Positions 27,514-36,159 of a DNA stretch of 64,000 nucleotides are shown piece by piece. Source of the DNA: Microcoleus sp. AS-A8 (GTDB lineage Bacteria; Cyanobacteriota; Cyanobacteriia; Cyanobacteriales; Coleofasciculaceae); the NCBI GenBank assembly GCA_039962225.1, contig JAMPKV010000002.1, forward strand, positions 515,217 through 579,216. The letters are read 5' to 3'. The notes under the pieces were generated by a model. That model worked only from the letters and a program-made list of their open reading frames with translations. It did no database searches and was not told the DNA's origin. Every line of letters starts with the position of its first letter. Position 1 is the first letter of the stretch. A program made the translations under genes and the position numbers.

Positions 27514-28524
27514 TCAAAGCGGCATTGAATAGCCCATAGCGGCCTTCACCCTTAATAAGGTCGCATTGGCGATCGCTTCGGCTTTCTCTCTCCCTTCTCG
27601 CAACACAGACTCCAGATATCCCTGATCATCCATCACGGCTTGATACTTTTGTTGAATGGGTTCAAGCGCGGCAACGGTCGCCTCCGTCAGTAACGGTTTG
27701 AACTGACCCCAACCCATATCTTGACATTCTGCTGCTACTTCTTCTTTCGTTTTCTGTGCAAGCAGCATATATAGACTCAGCAAATTATTACACTCCGGAC
27801 GTTCTGGATTGTCAAATTCTAGACCTTTAATCGGGTCAGTTTTACACCGTTTAATTTTCTTGGTGATTTCGTCTGGGGAATCGAGCAAATTAATTCGACT
27901 CAAGTCCGAAGGGTCTGACTTAGACATTTTCTTTGTGCCATCCGCCAGACTCATCACCCGTGCCCCTTCCTTACGAATCAGGGGATCGGGTAGCTTCAGG
28001 ATGGGTTTTTCTGGACTGCCAAATTGGTGGTTGATCCGGTTAACAATATCGCGTGTTAGTTCGAGGTGCTGCTTCTGGTCTTCCCCCACTGGGACTTTAT
28101 CGGGATCGTAGAGTAAAATATCTGCTGCCATGAGTACGGGATAGTCCATTAAGCCAGTATTGACATTTTCCCCTTGTCTAACTGCTTTTTCCTTAAACTG
28201 GATCATGTCTGTTAGCCAGTTGATAGGTGTAATGCAGTTAAACAGCCAAGTTAGTTCACTATGGGCGGGGATATGGGATTGCACAAAAATTGTGGAGTCG
28301 TTTAAATCAAGACCACAAGCCAGATAGAGAGCCACGAGATTGTAGGTATTAGATGCCAGTGTGGCAGGCTCGTAGGGTGCGGTAATCGCATGTAAATCGG
28401 CTACAAAAAGAAAATTTTCGTACTGGCTTTGACCTTCCACCCAATTGCGAATTGCTCCTAAATAGTTACCCAGATGAAGGTTGCCAGTTGGTTGAACCCC
28501 AGAGAGAACGCGCTGCTTACCCAT
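27514..28524 (-). CDS. trpS: Tryptophanyl-tRNA synthetase
   Basis: A 336-residue class I aminoacyl-tRNA synthetase of normal TrpS length. The HIGH-equivalent is in SGVQPTGNLHLGNYLGAIRNW, the KMSKS motif in GTKKMSKSDPSD, and FVQSHIPAHSELTWLFNC, GEDQKQHLELTRDI and LMDYPVLMAADILLYD are diagnostic of TrpRS. It charges tRNA-Trp. It is divergent from psb28 with about 190 bases between. I see no T-box-like leader upstream. Confidence 0.95.
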   Translation of the reverse strand: MGKQRVLSGVQPTGNLHLGNYLGAIRNWVEGQSQYENFLFVADLHAITAPYEPATLASNTYNLVALYLACGLDLNDSTIFVQSHIPAHSELTWLFNCITPINWLTDMIQFKEKAVRQGENVNTGLMDYPVLMAADILLYDPDKVPVGEDQKQHLELTRDIVNRINHQFGSPEKPILKLPDPLIRKEGARVMSLADGTKKMSKSDPSDLSRINLLDSPDEITKKIKRCKTDPIKGLEFDNPERPECNNLLSLYMLLAQKTKEEVAAECQDMGWGQFKPLLTEATVAALEPIQQKYQAVMDDQGYLESVLREGREKAEAIANATLLRVKAAMGYSMPL

Positions 28525-28712
28525 TGATTTCGGTTAAATACTCGTACAGAAACAACTTGAAAAATACTACAAGCGTTCTTAGTGTGTAACAGTTCTATCA
28601 ATTTTGCCACTCCGGGAGTCTTAATGGGTTACAGTTCACGATTTCGCTTAAGTTCAGTCGGCTCGGTAAGATAATGAGAGAAATTACCTCGCATATTTGA
28701 TTGGACTCAGTC

Positions 28713-29051
28713 ATGGCTCAAATTCAGTTTTCTAGAGGGATTGACGAAGAAGTTATTCCTGACGTGCGTCTAACCCGTTCTCGTGACGGTAGTAATGGGA
28801 CTGCCACATTTATTTTTGAAAATCCCAAAGCTCTCGACAGCAATAGTACAGAAGAAATCACTGGGATGTATTTGATTGATGAAGAGGGTGAGATTGTCAC
28901 GAGAGAGGTTAAGGGCAAATTTGTCAATGGTCAGCCAACTGCATTAGAAGCCTTTGTTCTAATCAAATCCCCAGACGAGTGGGATCGTTTCATGCGTTTT
29001 ATGGAACGATATGCCCAAGAGCATGATCTTGGATTTACTCAGGCAAAATAA
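28713..29051 (+). CDS. psb28: Photosystem II assembly protein Psb28
   Basis: A 112-residue protein from ATG 28713 ([26 protein letters not shown]). An upstream in-frame TTG at 28701 is not favoured. The sequence is highly typical of Psb28: [37 protein letters not shown], and [16 protein letters not shown]. Psb28 binds the cytoplasmic side of CP47 in photosystem II assembly intermediates and is released before completion. It strongly supports a cyanobacterial origin of the window. A terminator-like hairpin follows at 29062. Confidence 0.96.
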   Translation: MAQIQFSRGIDEEVIPDVRLTRSRDGSNGTATFIFENPKALDSNSTEEITGMYLIDEEGEIVTREVKGKFVNGQPTALEAFVLIKSPDEWDRFMRFMERYAQEHDLGFTQAK

Positions 29052-29061
29052 ATAGAGCCTT

Positions 29062-29100
29062 CCTTCAGGTACACTTTTGTGGCGACCTGAAGGATTGCTG
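29062..29100 (+). terminator. Hairpin terminator after psb28
   Basis: CCTTCAGGT and ACCTGAAGG form a perfect 9-bp stem around a 14-base loop starting 11 bases after the psb28 stop. It is followed by ATTGCTGTTTTC. The weak T run makes it a probable but not ideal intrinsic terminator. Confidence 0.6.
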
Positions 29101-29170
29101 TTTTCATACACAGTTGCCGTCAAACGTAGTACTTTATTTTTCCCTCATCTCCCCATCTTCCCATCCAAGT

Positions 29171-29203
29171 GATCTACTATCTTTGAACGCCACTGGGTAT
29201 CAG
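29171..29203. repeat. 33-bp dispersed repeat, copy 1
   Basis: The segment GATCTACTATCTTTGAA continues for 33 bases and recurs at 55691-55723 with four mismatches. Both copies follow a C/T-rich stretch (CTCCCCATC-like). This copy ends 3 bases before the moaB start codon. Confidence 0.7.
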
Positions 29204-29206
29204 TCT

Positions 29207-29710
29207 ATGGCTCAACAACCTCACCCCGATTCCGCCCCAATCACAGTGAATTGTGCTGTGATTACGGTTAGTGATACGCGATCGCCCGAAACGGATAAAA
29301 GTGGTCAGCTAATTCAACAATTACTCTTGGATGCGGGTCACTCTATTAGTTTTTATGCGATTCTCAAGGATGAACCTCAAGAAATTCAGTCCCAGTTGAA
29401 GGCGCTGGGAGAACACACAGACGTGGAGGCGGTGATTTTTAATGGGGGTACTGGTATTGCACCGCGTGATACCACTTATGATGCTTTGGAGAAATTACTG
29501 GAAAAGACGTTGCCTGGATTTGGGGAAGTGTTTCGGTTCTTAAGTTACCAGGAAATTGGCTCACGCGCGATCGCTTCACGCGCCATTGCAGGAGTTTATC
29601 AAACTCAGCTTATCTTCTCCATTCCTGGCTCAACGGGTGCTGTTAAACTTGCCCTGCAACAGCTCATTTTGCCAGAACTCATGCATCTAGTCCGTCAACT
29701 GAAGTTGTGA
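29207..29710 (+). CDS. moaB: Molybdenum cofactor biosynthesis protein B (MoaB/Mog family)
   Basis: About 167 residues from ATG 29207 (MAQQPHPDSAPITVNCAVITVSDTR). The frame is open further upstream, but that part lies over a dispersed repeat and looks noncoding. The MoaB/Mog pattern is present: AVITVSDTRSPETDKSG, FYAILKDEPQEIQSQL, and NGGTGIAPRDTTYDALEKLLEKTLPGFGEVFR with the GGTG molybdopterin-binding motif. It functions as the molybdopterin adenylyltransferase or a related step in molybdenum cofactor synthesis. Monocistronic. Confidence 0.9.
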   Translation: MAQQPHPDSAPITVNCAVITVSDTRSPETDKSGQLIQQLLLDAGHSISFYAILKDEPQEIQSQLKALGEHTDVEAVIFNGGTGIAPRDTTYDALEKLLEKTLPGFGEVFRFLSYQEIGSRAIASRAIAGVYQTQLIFSIPGSTGAVKLALQQLILPELMHLVRQLKL

Positions 29711-29985
29711 TGGGTAATACCAAATCCGGGTTAAATACCCCTTTTTTAGTGGAGACAAGGCAGAAGGCAAAGGGCAAACCGGAGCTTTAGTGAGGACAGG
29801 AGAAAGAAAAGACTTCAAGCAAAAAGGGGGTTATCAAGGCGGATTTGGTATAAATGTTGATTTTTTCTTGGTCTCGGCATCTTATTTTTTAACGCAGAGA
29901 TCGCAGAGCGCAGCGCGGAGTGACGCAGAGGTTTTGGAGGAATCGGTTGGTTCGTTCCCATGGATCTGGATCATGATAGCTCTGG
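29711..29985. repeat. Intergenic repeat debris
   Basis: The stretch contains a short GGCAGAAGGCAAAGGGCAAA heptad-like run (29759-29778), the motif GGAGCTTTAGTGAG (29783-29796, resembling GGAGCTTCAGTGAG beside the tnpB element), and a run of GCAGAG/CGCAGAG repeats at 29894-29932. No gene is supported. Confidence 0.45.
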
Positions 29986-30579
29986 CTAACGTGGAGTACT
30001 TTGCATCAACATCTGGGGTTCAACGGCTTCGACATGGGGCATCGCTTCTAGTTGAGAAATTCCCTTCAGGGCTTCTAGCAAGCTGCCGGATTGAGTACGC
30101 AGCCAAGCGGCATTTGGGGCGTAGGAGAGGCTCTGAGCGACTTCGTAGCCTGCATTTTGGATTACCTCGTGCTGTGTGTCCACTTCCACTCCTTCCGCAA
30201 AGCGGATGAAAACCAATCCCGTGGGAACGGCGAAGGAACCACCGGGTTGTAGTGTATAAATTGGCCCTAGGGTGCCTGTCGTGGATTCCAACTGAAGATC
30301 ATTTTCGGGTTCATCCGGTTCGCCAGGAAAAACAGCGATCGCACCCTCATTCAGTTGTAAAATCGCTCCGGGAGCTGCTGTGTCCGGTTGCTTGTAGTGT
30401 ACAGCGTAGTACCCCGATTGACGGCTGTATATGACAGCAGACTGATGGGTACCAGAGCGAATTTGCTGGGGATACTCGGAAAAGGAGTTTTTCTGGAATC
30501 TCACTTCTGCCATCACAGGGGGAGTGTGAATCTGCAAGGGTTCTGCTACCAGAAATACCTCAATTGGCCAATAAATCAT
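29986..30579 (-). CDS. Stand-alone subtilase-prodomain-like protein
   Basis: A 197-residue protein of no named family that I recognise. Its C-terminal 75 residues (LVFIRFAEGVEVDTQHEV onward, including GYEVAQSLSYAPNAAWL) parallel residues about 113-185 of the divergently encoded S8 protease (FFVKFDDEAPSSACQEIL, then LTIKRELGYARNAYFV). Those residues lie in that protease's N-terminal prodomain. The protein has no catalytic domain. I infer a separate prodomain-like chaperone or inhibitor of the neighbouring protease. The N-terminal 110 residues are beta-rich and include VIYSRQSGYYAVHYK. An in-frame ATG at 30513 is an alternative start. Confidence 0.6.
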   Translation of the reverse strand: MIYWPIEVFLVAEPLQIHTPPVMAEVRFQKNSFSEYPQQIRSGTHQSAVIYSRQSGYYAVHYKQPDTAAPGAILQLNEGAIAVFPGEPDEPENDLQLESTTGTLGPIYTLQPGGSFAVPTGLVFIRFAEGVEVDTQHEVIQNAGYEVAQSLSYAPNAAWLRTQSGSLLEALKGISQLEAMPHVEAVEPQMLMQSTPR

Positions 30580-30805
30580 CTTCCTTAAGTGGTATCTATC
30601 TCTTCGGGAAACACGGCTTCAAGACTTGTATCAACTGACAGATAGAGGAGTTGGGTACGGTTCACATGAATCCATTATGAATGACCCACTTTGTATTTTT
30701 GATTGAGCGATTTGTAGCGGCTCCTCGTCTAATTGCTGCATCCGTAAACTTTAGTTTCACCTATTAGGCACAAGAGTTCACGACCTTTATCCCAGGAGTT
30801 GAGTT

Positions 30806-32806
30806 ATGGTTACAGTCCGCTATGGCGGTAGAAACGGTGAACCGTATGAACTAACAATTAGTAATGAACACATTGTAGTTCGCACGGAAAACCGCAGTAT
30901 TCTTACCGAAACAAGACCTTATGAAGTCACGCCCGTGTCACCCGAAGCCCGCAACATTCTCGATCAGTTCGAGTTAGAAACCCGGTTTCGTGCAGCGGGT
31001 GTAGAAATCTTGCGCGCTAAAGATCCCCGTGAGAGCAGTGCTTTGGGTGACAGTGCACGAGCCATTCTTAACCAAGAGCCTGAAATCCAATTTGCTGGGC
31101 GTGTTTTGGTTGATCCACAGTCGATGAAACCGGTCGTTTATACCGAAAACTTCTTTGTTAAGTTCGATGATGAAGCGCCGTCTAGTGCCTGTCAAGAAAT
31201 CTTAGAACGATACGGTTTAACGATTAAGCGTGAACTTGGGTATGCACGAAACGCTTACTTTGTGAGCGCACCAGAGAATACAGGTTTAGCTATTTTTGAC
31301 ATCGCTTCTCGGCTTCTTTCCGAGGAATCTGTGGAATTTTGCCATCCTGAATTAGTGCGTGAGATTAGCAAACGTCAGGCTTTCCCCCAACAGTGGCACC
31401 TGAAGCCAACGACCATTAATGGTCAGGCCATCAATGCCGATGCCAACGTTGAGGCGGCTTGGCCGTTAAGCAATGGCACAGGCACAATTATTGCGGTTAT
31501 TGACGACGGGATGGATCTCGATCATGAGGAGTTCCGCACCTCTGGCAAGATCGTTGCACCTCGCGATGTGACCCGTCAAACGAACGAGCCAAGACCAGGG
31601 AACCGGGATAACCATGGTACTGCCTGTGCTGGTGTGGCTTGTGCTAACGGTAATGTTGGGGCATCGGGTGTCGCACCGGGGGCACGGCTGATGCCGATTC
31701 GTTTGGCTTCCGGACTGGGTTCCCAGGCAGAAGCGGATGCCTTTGTTTGGGCGGCTCAAAATGGTGCGGATGTGATCTCCTGTAGCTGGGGACCGCCAGA
31801 TGGCGTTTGGTACAACCCCAACGATCCTGTGCATAACCAAGTCGTGCCTCTGCCTGACTCCACGCGATTGGCTATGGACTTTGCCATTAACCAGGGACGT
31901 AACGCCAAGGGATGTGTGATTTTGTTTGCGGCGGGGAATGGGAATGAAAGTGTGGATAATGACGGTTACGCCAGCTACGAAAAAGTGATCGCGGTAGCCG
32001 CTTGTAATGATTCGAGCGTGAAAAGCGCTTATAGCGACTTCGGCAATGCTGTTTGGTGTGCCTTTCCTAGCAATGACGGCAGACCCTCAAAAACCCCTGG
32101 AATTTGGACGACGGATCGTTCGGGTCGGGTGGGCTACAATCCGGGGAATGCCAATCAGGGTGACGCGGCTGGTAACTATACCAACAGTTTTGGGGGAACC
32201 TCTAGCGCCTGTCCGGGTGCGGCGGGTATCGCGGCTTTGATCATTGCCCGCAACCCGAATTTACGTTGGGATCAGGTGCGGGACATCATTAAACAATCCT
32301 GCGATCGCATCGATCAACAGGGAGGGAATTACGATGCTAGTGGTCGCAGTCCCTTCTATGGCTACGGTAGAATAAATGCTCGCAAAGCGGTTGAATTGGC
32401 CTTGCCAGAGCAAGAGTCTCCTGTTTCCATCTTCACGGCGGTGCAGGATGTACCGATTCAGGACTTGGAGACATCTACATTGACTTTAGCGATCGCCAAT
32501 CCAGAGCTAATCAAGTCTATTAAAGTTTCTGTGGATATTGAGCATACTTATATTGGCGACTTGGTCGTTACCCTTAAAGCTCCTGTGGAAATGGGTGTAG
32601 ACCCGATGCTTTTGCACAATCGCGAGGGGGCAGCCACTGGGAACATCAAGAAAACCTACGACGAGGTAAATGCACCGGGATTAGCGGTCTGTAAGGGCAA
32701 AAGCCCCCAAGGAACTTGGACGCTTGAAGTGGCTGATAAAGCCCAGCGTGATATCGGCAAGATGCGTAGCTTTACCCTGGAACTCGGATTTGAGCAGTTG
32801 TCTTAA
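30806..32806 (+). CDS. prcA: Calcium-dependent subtilisin-family protease with P domain (PrcA-like)
   Basis: A 666-residue S8 peptidase. An N-terminal prodomain-like region covers residues 1-195. The catalytic domain has Asp233 (VIDDGMD), His270 (DNHGTACAG), the oxyanion Asn in FAAGNGN (N378) and Ser466 (GGTSSACPGAAG). A C-terminal proprotein-convertase P domain covers about 540-665 (VSVDIEHTYIGDLVVTLKAP to RSFTLELGF). This kexin-like layout and the length match cyanobacterial PrcA, the calcium-dependent protease described from Anabaena. No signal peptide is present, so it may act in the cytoplasm. AGGAG at 30793 is well placed before ATG 30806. The symbol is by resemblance. Confidence 0.82.
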   Translation: MVTVRYGGRNGEPYELTISNEHIVVRTENRSILTETRPYEVTPVSPEARNILDQFELETRFRAAGVEILRAKDPRESSALGDSARAILNQEPEIQFAGRVLVDPQSMKPVVYTENFFVKFDDEAPSSACQEILERYGLTIKRELGYARNAYFVSAPENTGLAIFDIASRLLSEESVEFCHPELVREISKRQAFPQQWHLKPTTINGQAINADANVEAAWPLSNGTGTIIAVIDDGMDLDHEEFRTSGKIVAPRDVTRQTNEPRPGNRDNHGTACAGVACANGNVGASGVAPGARLMPIRLASGLGSQAEADAFVWAAQNGADVISCSWGPPDGVWYNPNDPVHNQVVPLPDSTRLAMDFAINQGRNAKGCVILFAAGNGNESVDNDGYASYEKVIAVAACNDSSVKSAYSDFGNAVWCAFPSNDGRPSKTPGIWTTDRSGRVGYNPGNANQGDAAGNYTNSFGGTSSACPGAAGIAALIIARNPNLRWDQVRDIIKQSCDRIDQQGGNYDASGRSPFYGYGRINARKAVELALPEQESPVSIFTAVQDVPIQDLETSTLTLAIANPELIKSIKVSVDIEHTYIGDLVVTLKAPVEMGVDPMLLHNREGAATGNIKKTYDEVNAPGLAVCKGKSPQGTWTLEVADKAQRDIGKMRSFTLELGFEQLS

Positions 32807-32938
32807 TTGACATCCCGTTAAACAGCGACGGGGGAGTAGACGATCAGGAAAACGGGAGATGGGGAAAAGGTTGATTGTTGATTTCGGGATGAGAATATAG
32901 AACGTTGAACGTTTCTCCTTCTCCCCCTCCTGCTCACG

Positions 32939-34255
32939 TTACCGAATACTGAGCGGCTTAGGCTGTTGACCTAAACCGGGTCGGGAGGCATTCATGGTTA
33001 AAGTTGCGATCGCCTGTTTGTATTGAGGGTCTTCCTGGGTCGCCCGTAAGGTTGGATTAGACTCCAGTTGCTTTTCTTGTGCCTCTGTCAATTCCAGTTT
33101 GACATCGGGTTCAATCCCCTTGTGGTTAATATCTTCGCCATTGGGTGGGAAGTAATGCTGAATCGTCACCGCTAAGCCGGAACCATCCGATAGAGAATGA
33201 ACCGACTGCACTACCGCTTTCCCAAAGGTTTTGCTGCCGATCACACTCGCCCGCTTATTGTCCTTGAGTGCACCCGCCAGAATCTCACTGGCACTGGCGG
33301 AGTTGCCATCCACGAGTACAACTAAAGGCGACTTCGTTAGAGCCGTGTTATTAGCGGAAAACTTCTGATCCCCACCCTTGCGGTCTACCGTGCGGACGAT
33401 TAAGCCGCTATCTAGCCACATGCGGGCAATTTCCACACTGGCGTTGAGTAACCCCCCTGGATTTCCCCGCAGGTCTAACACGTAGCCACCCACTTTCTGC
33501 TTTTCCAAGTTCTGAATCGCCTTCTGCATTTGTTCCGGAGCATGGGCACTAAATTCATTTAAGCTGATATAGCCAATCCGCTTCTGACCTTCCTGCTTGA
33601 GGGTGTGATGAACGGCTGGGAGTTCAATTTGAGCACGGCTCAGCTTAACATCAAATGGCTGCTTTCCCTTGCGGGAAATTCGCAATGTGACGGATGTGCC
33701 CACTTCTCCCCGAATCATGGATGAAGCTTCTTCCAGAGTCATGCCTTTGGTTGATTTGCCATTAATGGCGACGATGCCGTCTCCCGGTTGCAGCTTTGCC
33801 TTTGCCGCTGGAGAATTTTCAATGGGTGTGACGATTTGCAAAGCCTTCGTTTTCTCGTCAAGTTCGAGGCGAATCCCTACCCCAGAAAGCTCACCGGAGG
33901 TTTGGCTTGTGAGCGCTTGGAATTGTTCGGGGTCCATGAAACGGGTGTAGGGGTCTCCTATCGGCTTGAGAGCAGCCCGAATGGCCTCGTAGGCTTGTTC
34001 TTTGGATGTGTAGTTTTTGCTCAGGAGCTGTTGCCGTGTGGCTAGCCAATCCACGTTATTGAAGCTGTTATCCACATATTCCTGGTTAACGATTTGCCAA
34101 ACCTCATCAACTAGGTTTTTGGGGCTATCCTGAAGTGCGGCAAAGACAGAGCGACCCCCCATGGGTACGATGAGAGACAAAGCGGCGGTTGTTGCGATCG
34201 CTCCAGAGAAGAAGACGCCTTTGAGCCAAGGGAAATGTTTTGGGTGCTGATTCAT
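32939..34255 (-). CDS. ctpB: Carboxyl-terminal processing protease, S41 family (CtpB-like)
   Basis: A 438-residue protein. An N-terminal signal or membrane anchor (GVFFSGAIATTAALSLIVP) targets it to the thylakoid lumen or periplasm. A PDZ domain follows at about residues 115-195 (SGVGIRLE, LQPGDGIVAINGKS). The S41 catalytic core has the serine in DGNSASASEILAGAL and the lysine in SKTFGKAVVQ. Cyanobacteria have three Ctp paralogues; CtpA matures the D1 protein. Overall this one looks most like CtpB, but the paralogue call is uncertain without a tree. It is convergent with the PrcA-like gene. Confidence 0.85.
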   Translation of the reverse strand: MNQHPKHFPWLKGVFFSGAIATTAALSLIVPMGGRSVFAALQDSPKNLVDEVWQIVNQEYVDNSFNNVDWLATRQQLLSKNYTSKEQAYEAIRAALKPIGDPYTRFMDPEQFQALTSQTSGELSGVGIRLELDEKTKALQIVTPIENSPAAKAKLQPGDGIVAINGKSTKGMTLEEASSMIRGEVGTSVTLRISRKGKQPFDVKLSRAQIELPAVHHTLKQEGQKRIGYISLNEFSAHAPEQMQKAIQNLEKQKVGGYVLDLRGNPGGLLNASVEIARMWLDSGLIVRTVDRKGGDQKFSANNTALTKSPLVVLVDGNSASASEILAGALKDNKRASVIGSKTFGKAVVQSVHSLSDGSGLAVTIQHYFPPNGEDINHKGIEPDVKLELTEAQEKQLESNPTLRATQEDPQYKQAIATLTMNASRPGLGQQPKPLSIR

Positions 34256-34530
34256 GGAGTATGGCTAAAACGAGGTTGGCGTTAGATGGTTATCCGTTAT
34301 TGTAAAGCGGCCTGTTGAAGAGAGACCCTGGGTCTAAAGTCTAAACTCAGCTTACGCTAGAGAGCGATCGTACTACTGATAGGGGAGATATCGGTTTAGG
34401 GCTAATATACTCAAGTTGAATTGCCAAGCTAGATAAATTTTGTGCCAGTTTGCTCAGTGTCCTGCTGATACAGTGAGACTCATGATGAGCGCTGATGGCT
34501 TGAGCCAAGTCCGAGCATGGGTCATAAAAC

Positions 34531-35235
34531 ATGAGAGGTACACTCATTCCACGCAACTGGGTTAGTTTTAAAAATTGGTTTCGATCTAGGGGGCGACGTT
34601 TCCTAAGCACTAGTCTACTGATTTTGGGTATCCTCCTGGGTAGCTGGCTGCTGATTAACACTGTGAGATTGCAAGCGGTGGCGTCGGAACCTGTCGATGT
34701 GTTTTTCGTCCTGGGAGGTGGGATTGATCGAGAGATCTACGTCGCCCAGTTAGCCAAACAGCATCCAGAAGTCCGAGTTTTGATCTCTCAAGGCTCGGAA
34801 GACCCCTGCATCTTGCTGATTTTTCAACGAGAACAGGCACCTATCCGCCAAGTTTGGTTAGAAAAGTGTGCCAATTCTACCTTTGATAACTTCTACTTTA
34901 ATCTCCCAATTCTCAAACAGTGGGGTATTCGTAAAATTAAGTTAATTACTTCTAGCAGCCATTTACCGCGAGCGAAGTGGATGGCACAGATTCTGTTGGG
35001 CGCTCATGGGATTTGGGTCGAGACAGATCTTGCCTCACACAAGGGCACACCCGGAAATCGAGAATCTGTTCTGAAGGCGGGTTTGGATATCAGCCGTTGT
35101 CTGGTTTGGGCGGTGTTGAGTCAGGTTGTCCAGCCGAGATGCTTGAAATTAGTGCCACTTTCTGCTGTGGATTTGGCCGCTTGGCGTAACTCCGATTTTC
35201 GATGTGAGCGTCAAGAGGAGTTGAAGCTTGAGTAG
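34531..35235 (+). CDS. YdcF-like membrane protein (DUF218)
   Basis: A 234-residue protein with one N-terminal membrane helix (STSLLILGILLGSWLLI). A DUF218/YdcF domain follows, with FFVLGGGIDRE, VRVLISQGSEDP, KCANSTFDNFYFNLPILKQ and KIKLITSSSHLPRA. It is probably anchored with the domain outside the cytoplasm. YdcF-type proteins are linked to envelope or vancomycin-sensitivity functions, but the reaction is not established. The open frame ends 75 bases before the DsbA-like gene, so the two may be transcribed together. Confidence 0.82.
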   Translation: MRGTLIPRNWVSFKNWFRSRGRRFLSTSLLILGILLGSWLLINTVRLQAVASEPVDVFFVLGGGIDREIYVAQLAKQHPEVRVLISQGSEDPCILLIFQREQAPIRQVWLEKCANSTFDNFYFNLPILKQWGIRKIKLITSSSHLPRAKWMAQILLGAHGIWVETDLASHKGTPGNRESVLKAGLDISRCLVWAVLSQVVQPRCLKLVPLSAVDLAAWRNSDFRCERQEELKLE

Positions 35236-35309
35236 ATTCCAGTCCAAACCCGTTCGTGATCAAATCTGGCAAGTAAAGTGGTTGATGTTAGCCATTTACA
35301 GGGTACTTT

Positions 35310-36140
35310 ATGTATCGATCACAATTGTTGAAAAATACCTTCATCCGTTTCCGACGCTTAGCGAAGACAACATTAAAACTAACAGGGTTGTTGCTACTGT
35401 TGAGCCTGACACTCCTAACCCCATCACTCCCTGCACAAGCCGCCACCCAAGTTAGTCCTCTGGTTGAAGAACAAGTCTTGCAGGTGCTCCGCAATCACCC
35501 TGAACAAATCTTGCAGCTCATCCGCGAACACCCAGAAGTCATTGTGCAATCTGTTCAAGCCTACCAGCAGCAACAACAATCACAACTGCAACAGATACGG
35601 CAGGCTTTCGTGCAAGCACTACAAACTAATCCTAAAGTTGTGATTCGCGACTCTCCCACCACGGGCACAACTGATTTAAAAGCCGTGCTATTAGAATTCT
35701 CAGACTTTCAATGTCCCTACTGTGCACAGGCTCATAAAATCATCCAACAGTTTATGAGCAAACATGCGGATGAAGTTACCTTAGTCTACAAACATTTCCC
35801 TCTCACTCCCATTCACCCCGAAGCCATGCCTGCGGCTAAAGCCGCTTGGGCGGCATTTCAGCAAGGTAAATTTTGGGAGTACGAGGATGCTCTATTTTCC
35901 CAGCAAGACAAGTTGGGCAACTCGTTGTATCTGGCGACTGCCAAAAGCCTAAATCTGGATTTGGAGAAGTTTGAGCAAGATCAAGCCAATGCCGATAGGG
36001 CGATTGAGGAGGATCTTCAGTTAGCTCAGACGTTGGGACTTTCAGGCACTCCCTTCTTTGTACTCAATGGCGAAGCCTTTTCCGGTGACGTGAAGTTATC
36101 GGATTTAGAGAAGGCTTTGGCTGGTGCAAACCCGTCTTAA
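35310..36140 (+). CDS. DsbA-family thiol-disulfide oxidoreductase, exported
   Basis: A 276-residue protein with a long basic N-terminus and a signal peptide or anchor (LKLTGLLLLLSLTLL, ending SLPAQAA). A helical glutamine-rich segment (residues 60-105) precedes a DsbA/Com1-like thioredoxin fold with the active site FQCPYCAQAH (CPYC). VYKHFPLTPIHPEAMPAA and the cis-proline loop LSGTPFFVLNG are present. It is predicted to introduce or shuffle disulfide bonds in the periplasm or thylakoid lumen. A GTG start further upstream is not excluded. Confidence 0.85.
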   Translation: MYRSQLLKNTFIRFRRLAKTTLKLTGLLLLLSLTLLTPSLPAQAATQVSPLVEEQVLQVLRNHPEQILQLIREHPEVIVQSVQAYQQQQQSQLQQIRQAFVQALQTNPKVVIRDSPTTGTTDLKAVLLEFSDFQCPYCAQAHKIIQQFMSKHADEVTLVYKHFPLTPIHPEAMPAAKAAWAAFQQGKFWEYEDALFSQQDKLGNSLYLATAKSLNLDLEKFEQDQANADRAIEEDLQLAQTLGLSGTPFFVLNGEAFSGDVKLSDLEKALAGANPS

Positions 36141-36159
36141 AACTAGATTCCCAACTTTG

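Noticed and set aside
30806..32806. Exported subtilisin
   Set aside because: There is no signal peptide at the chosen start, so a cytoplasmic PrcA-type protease is preferred.
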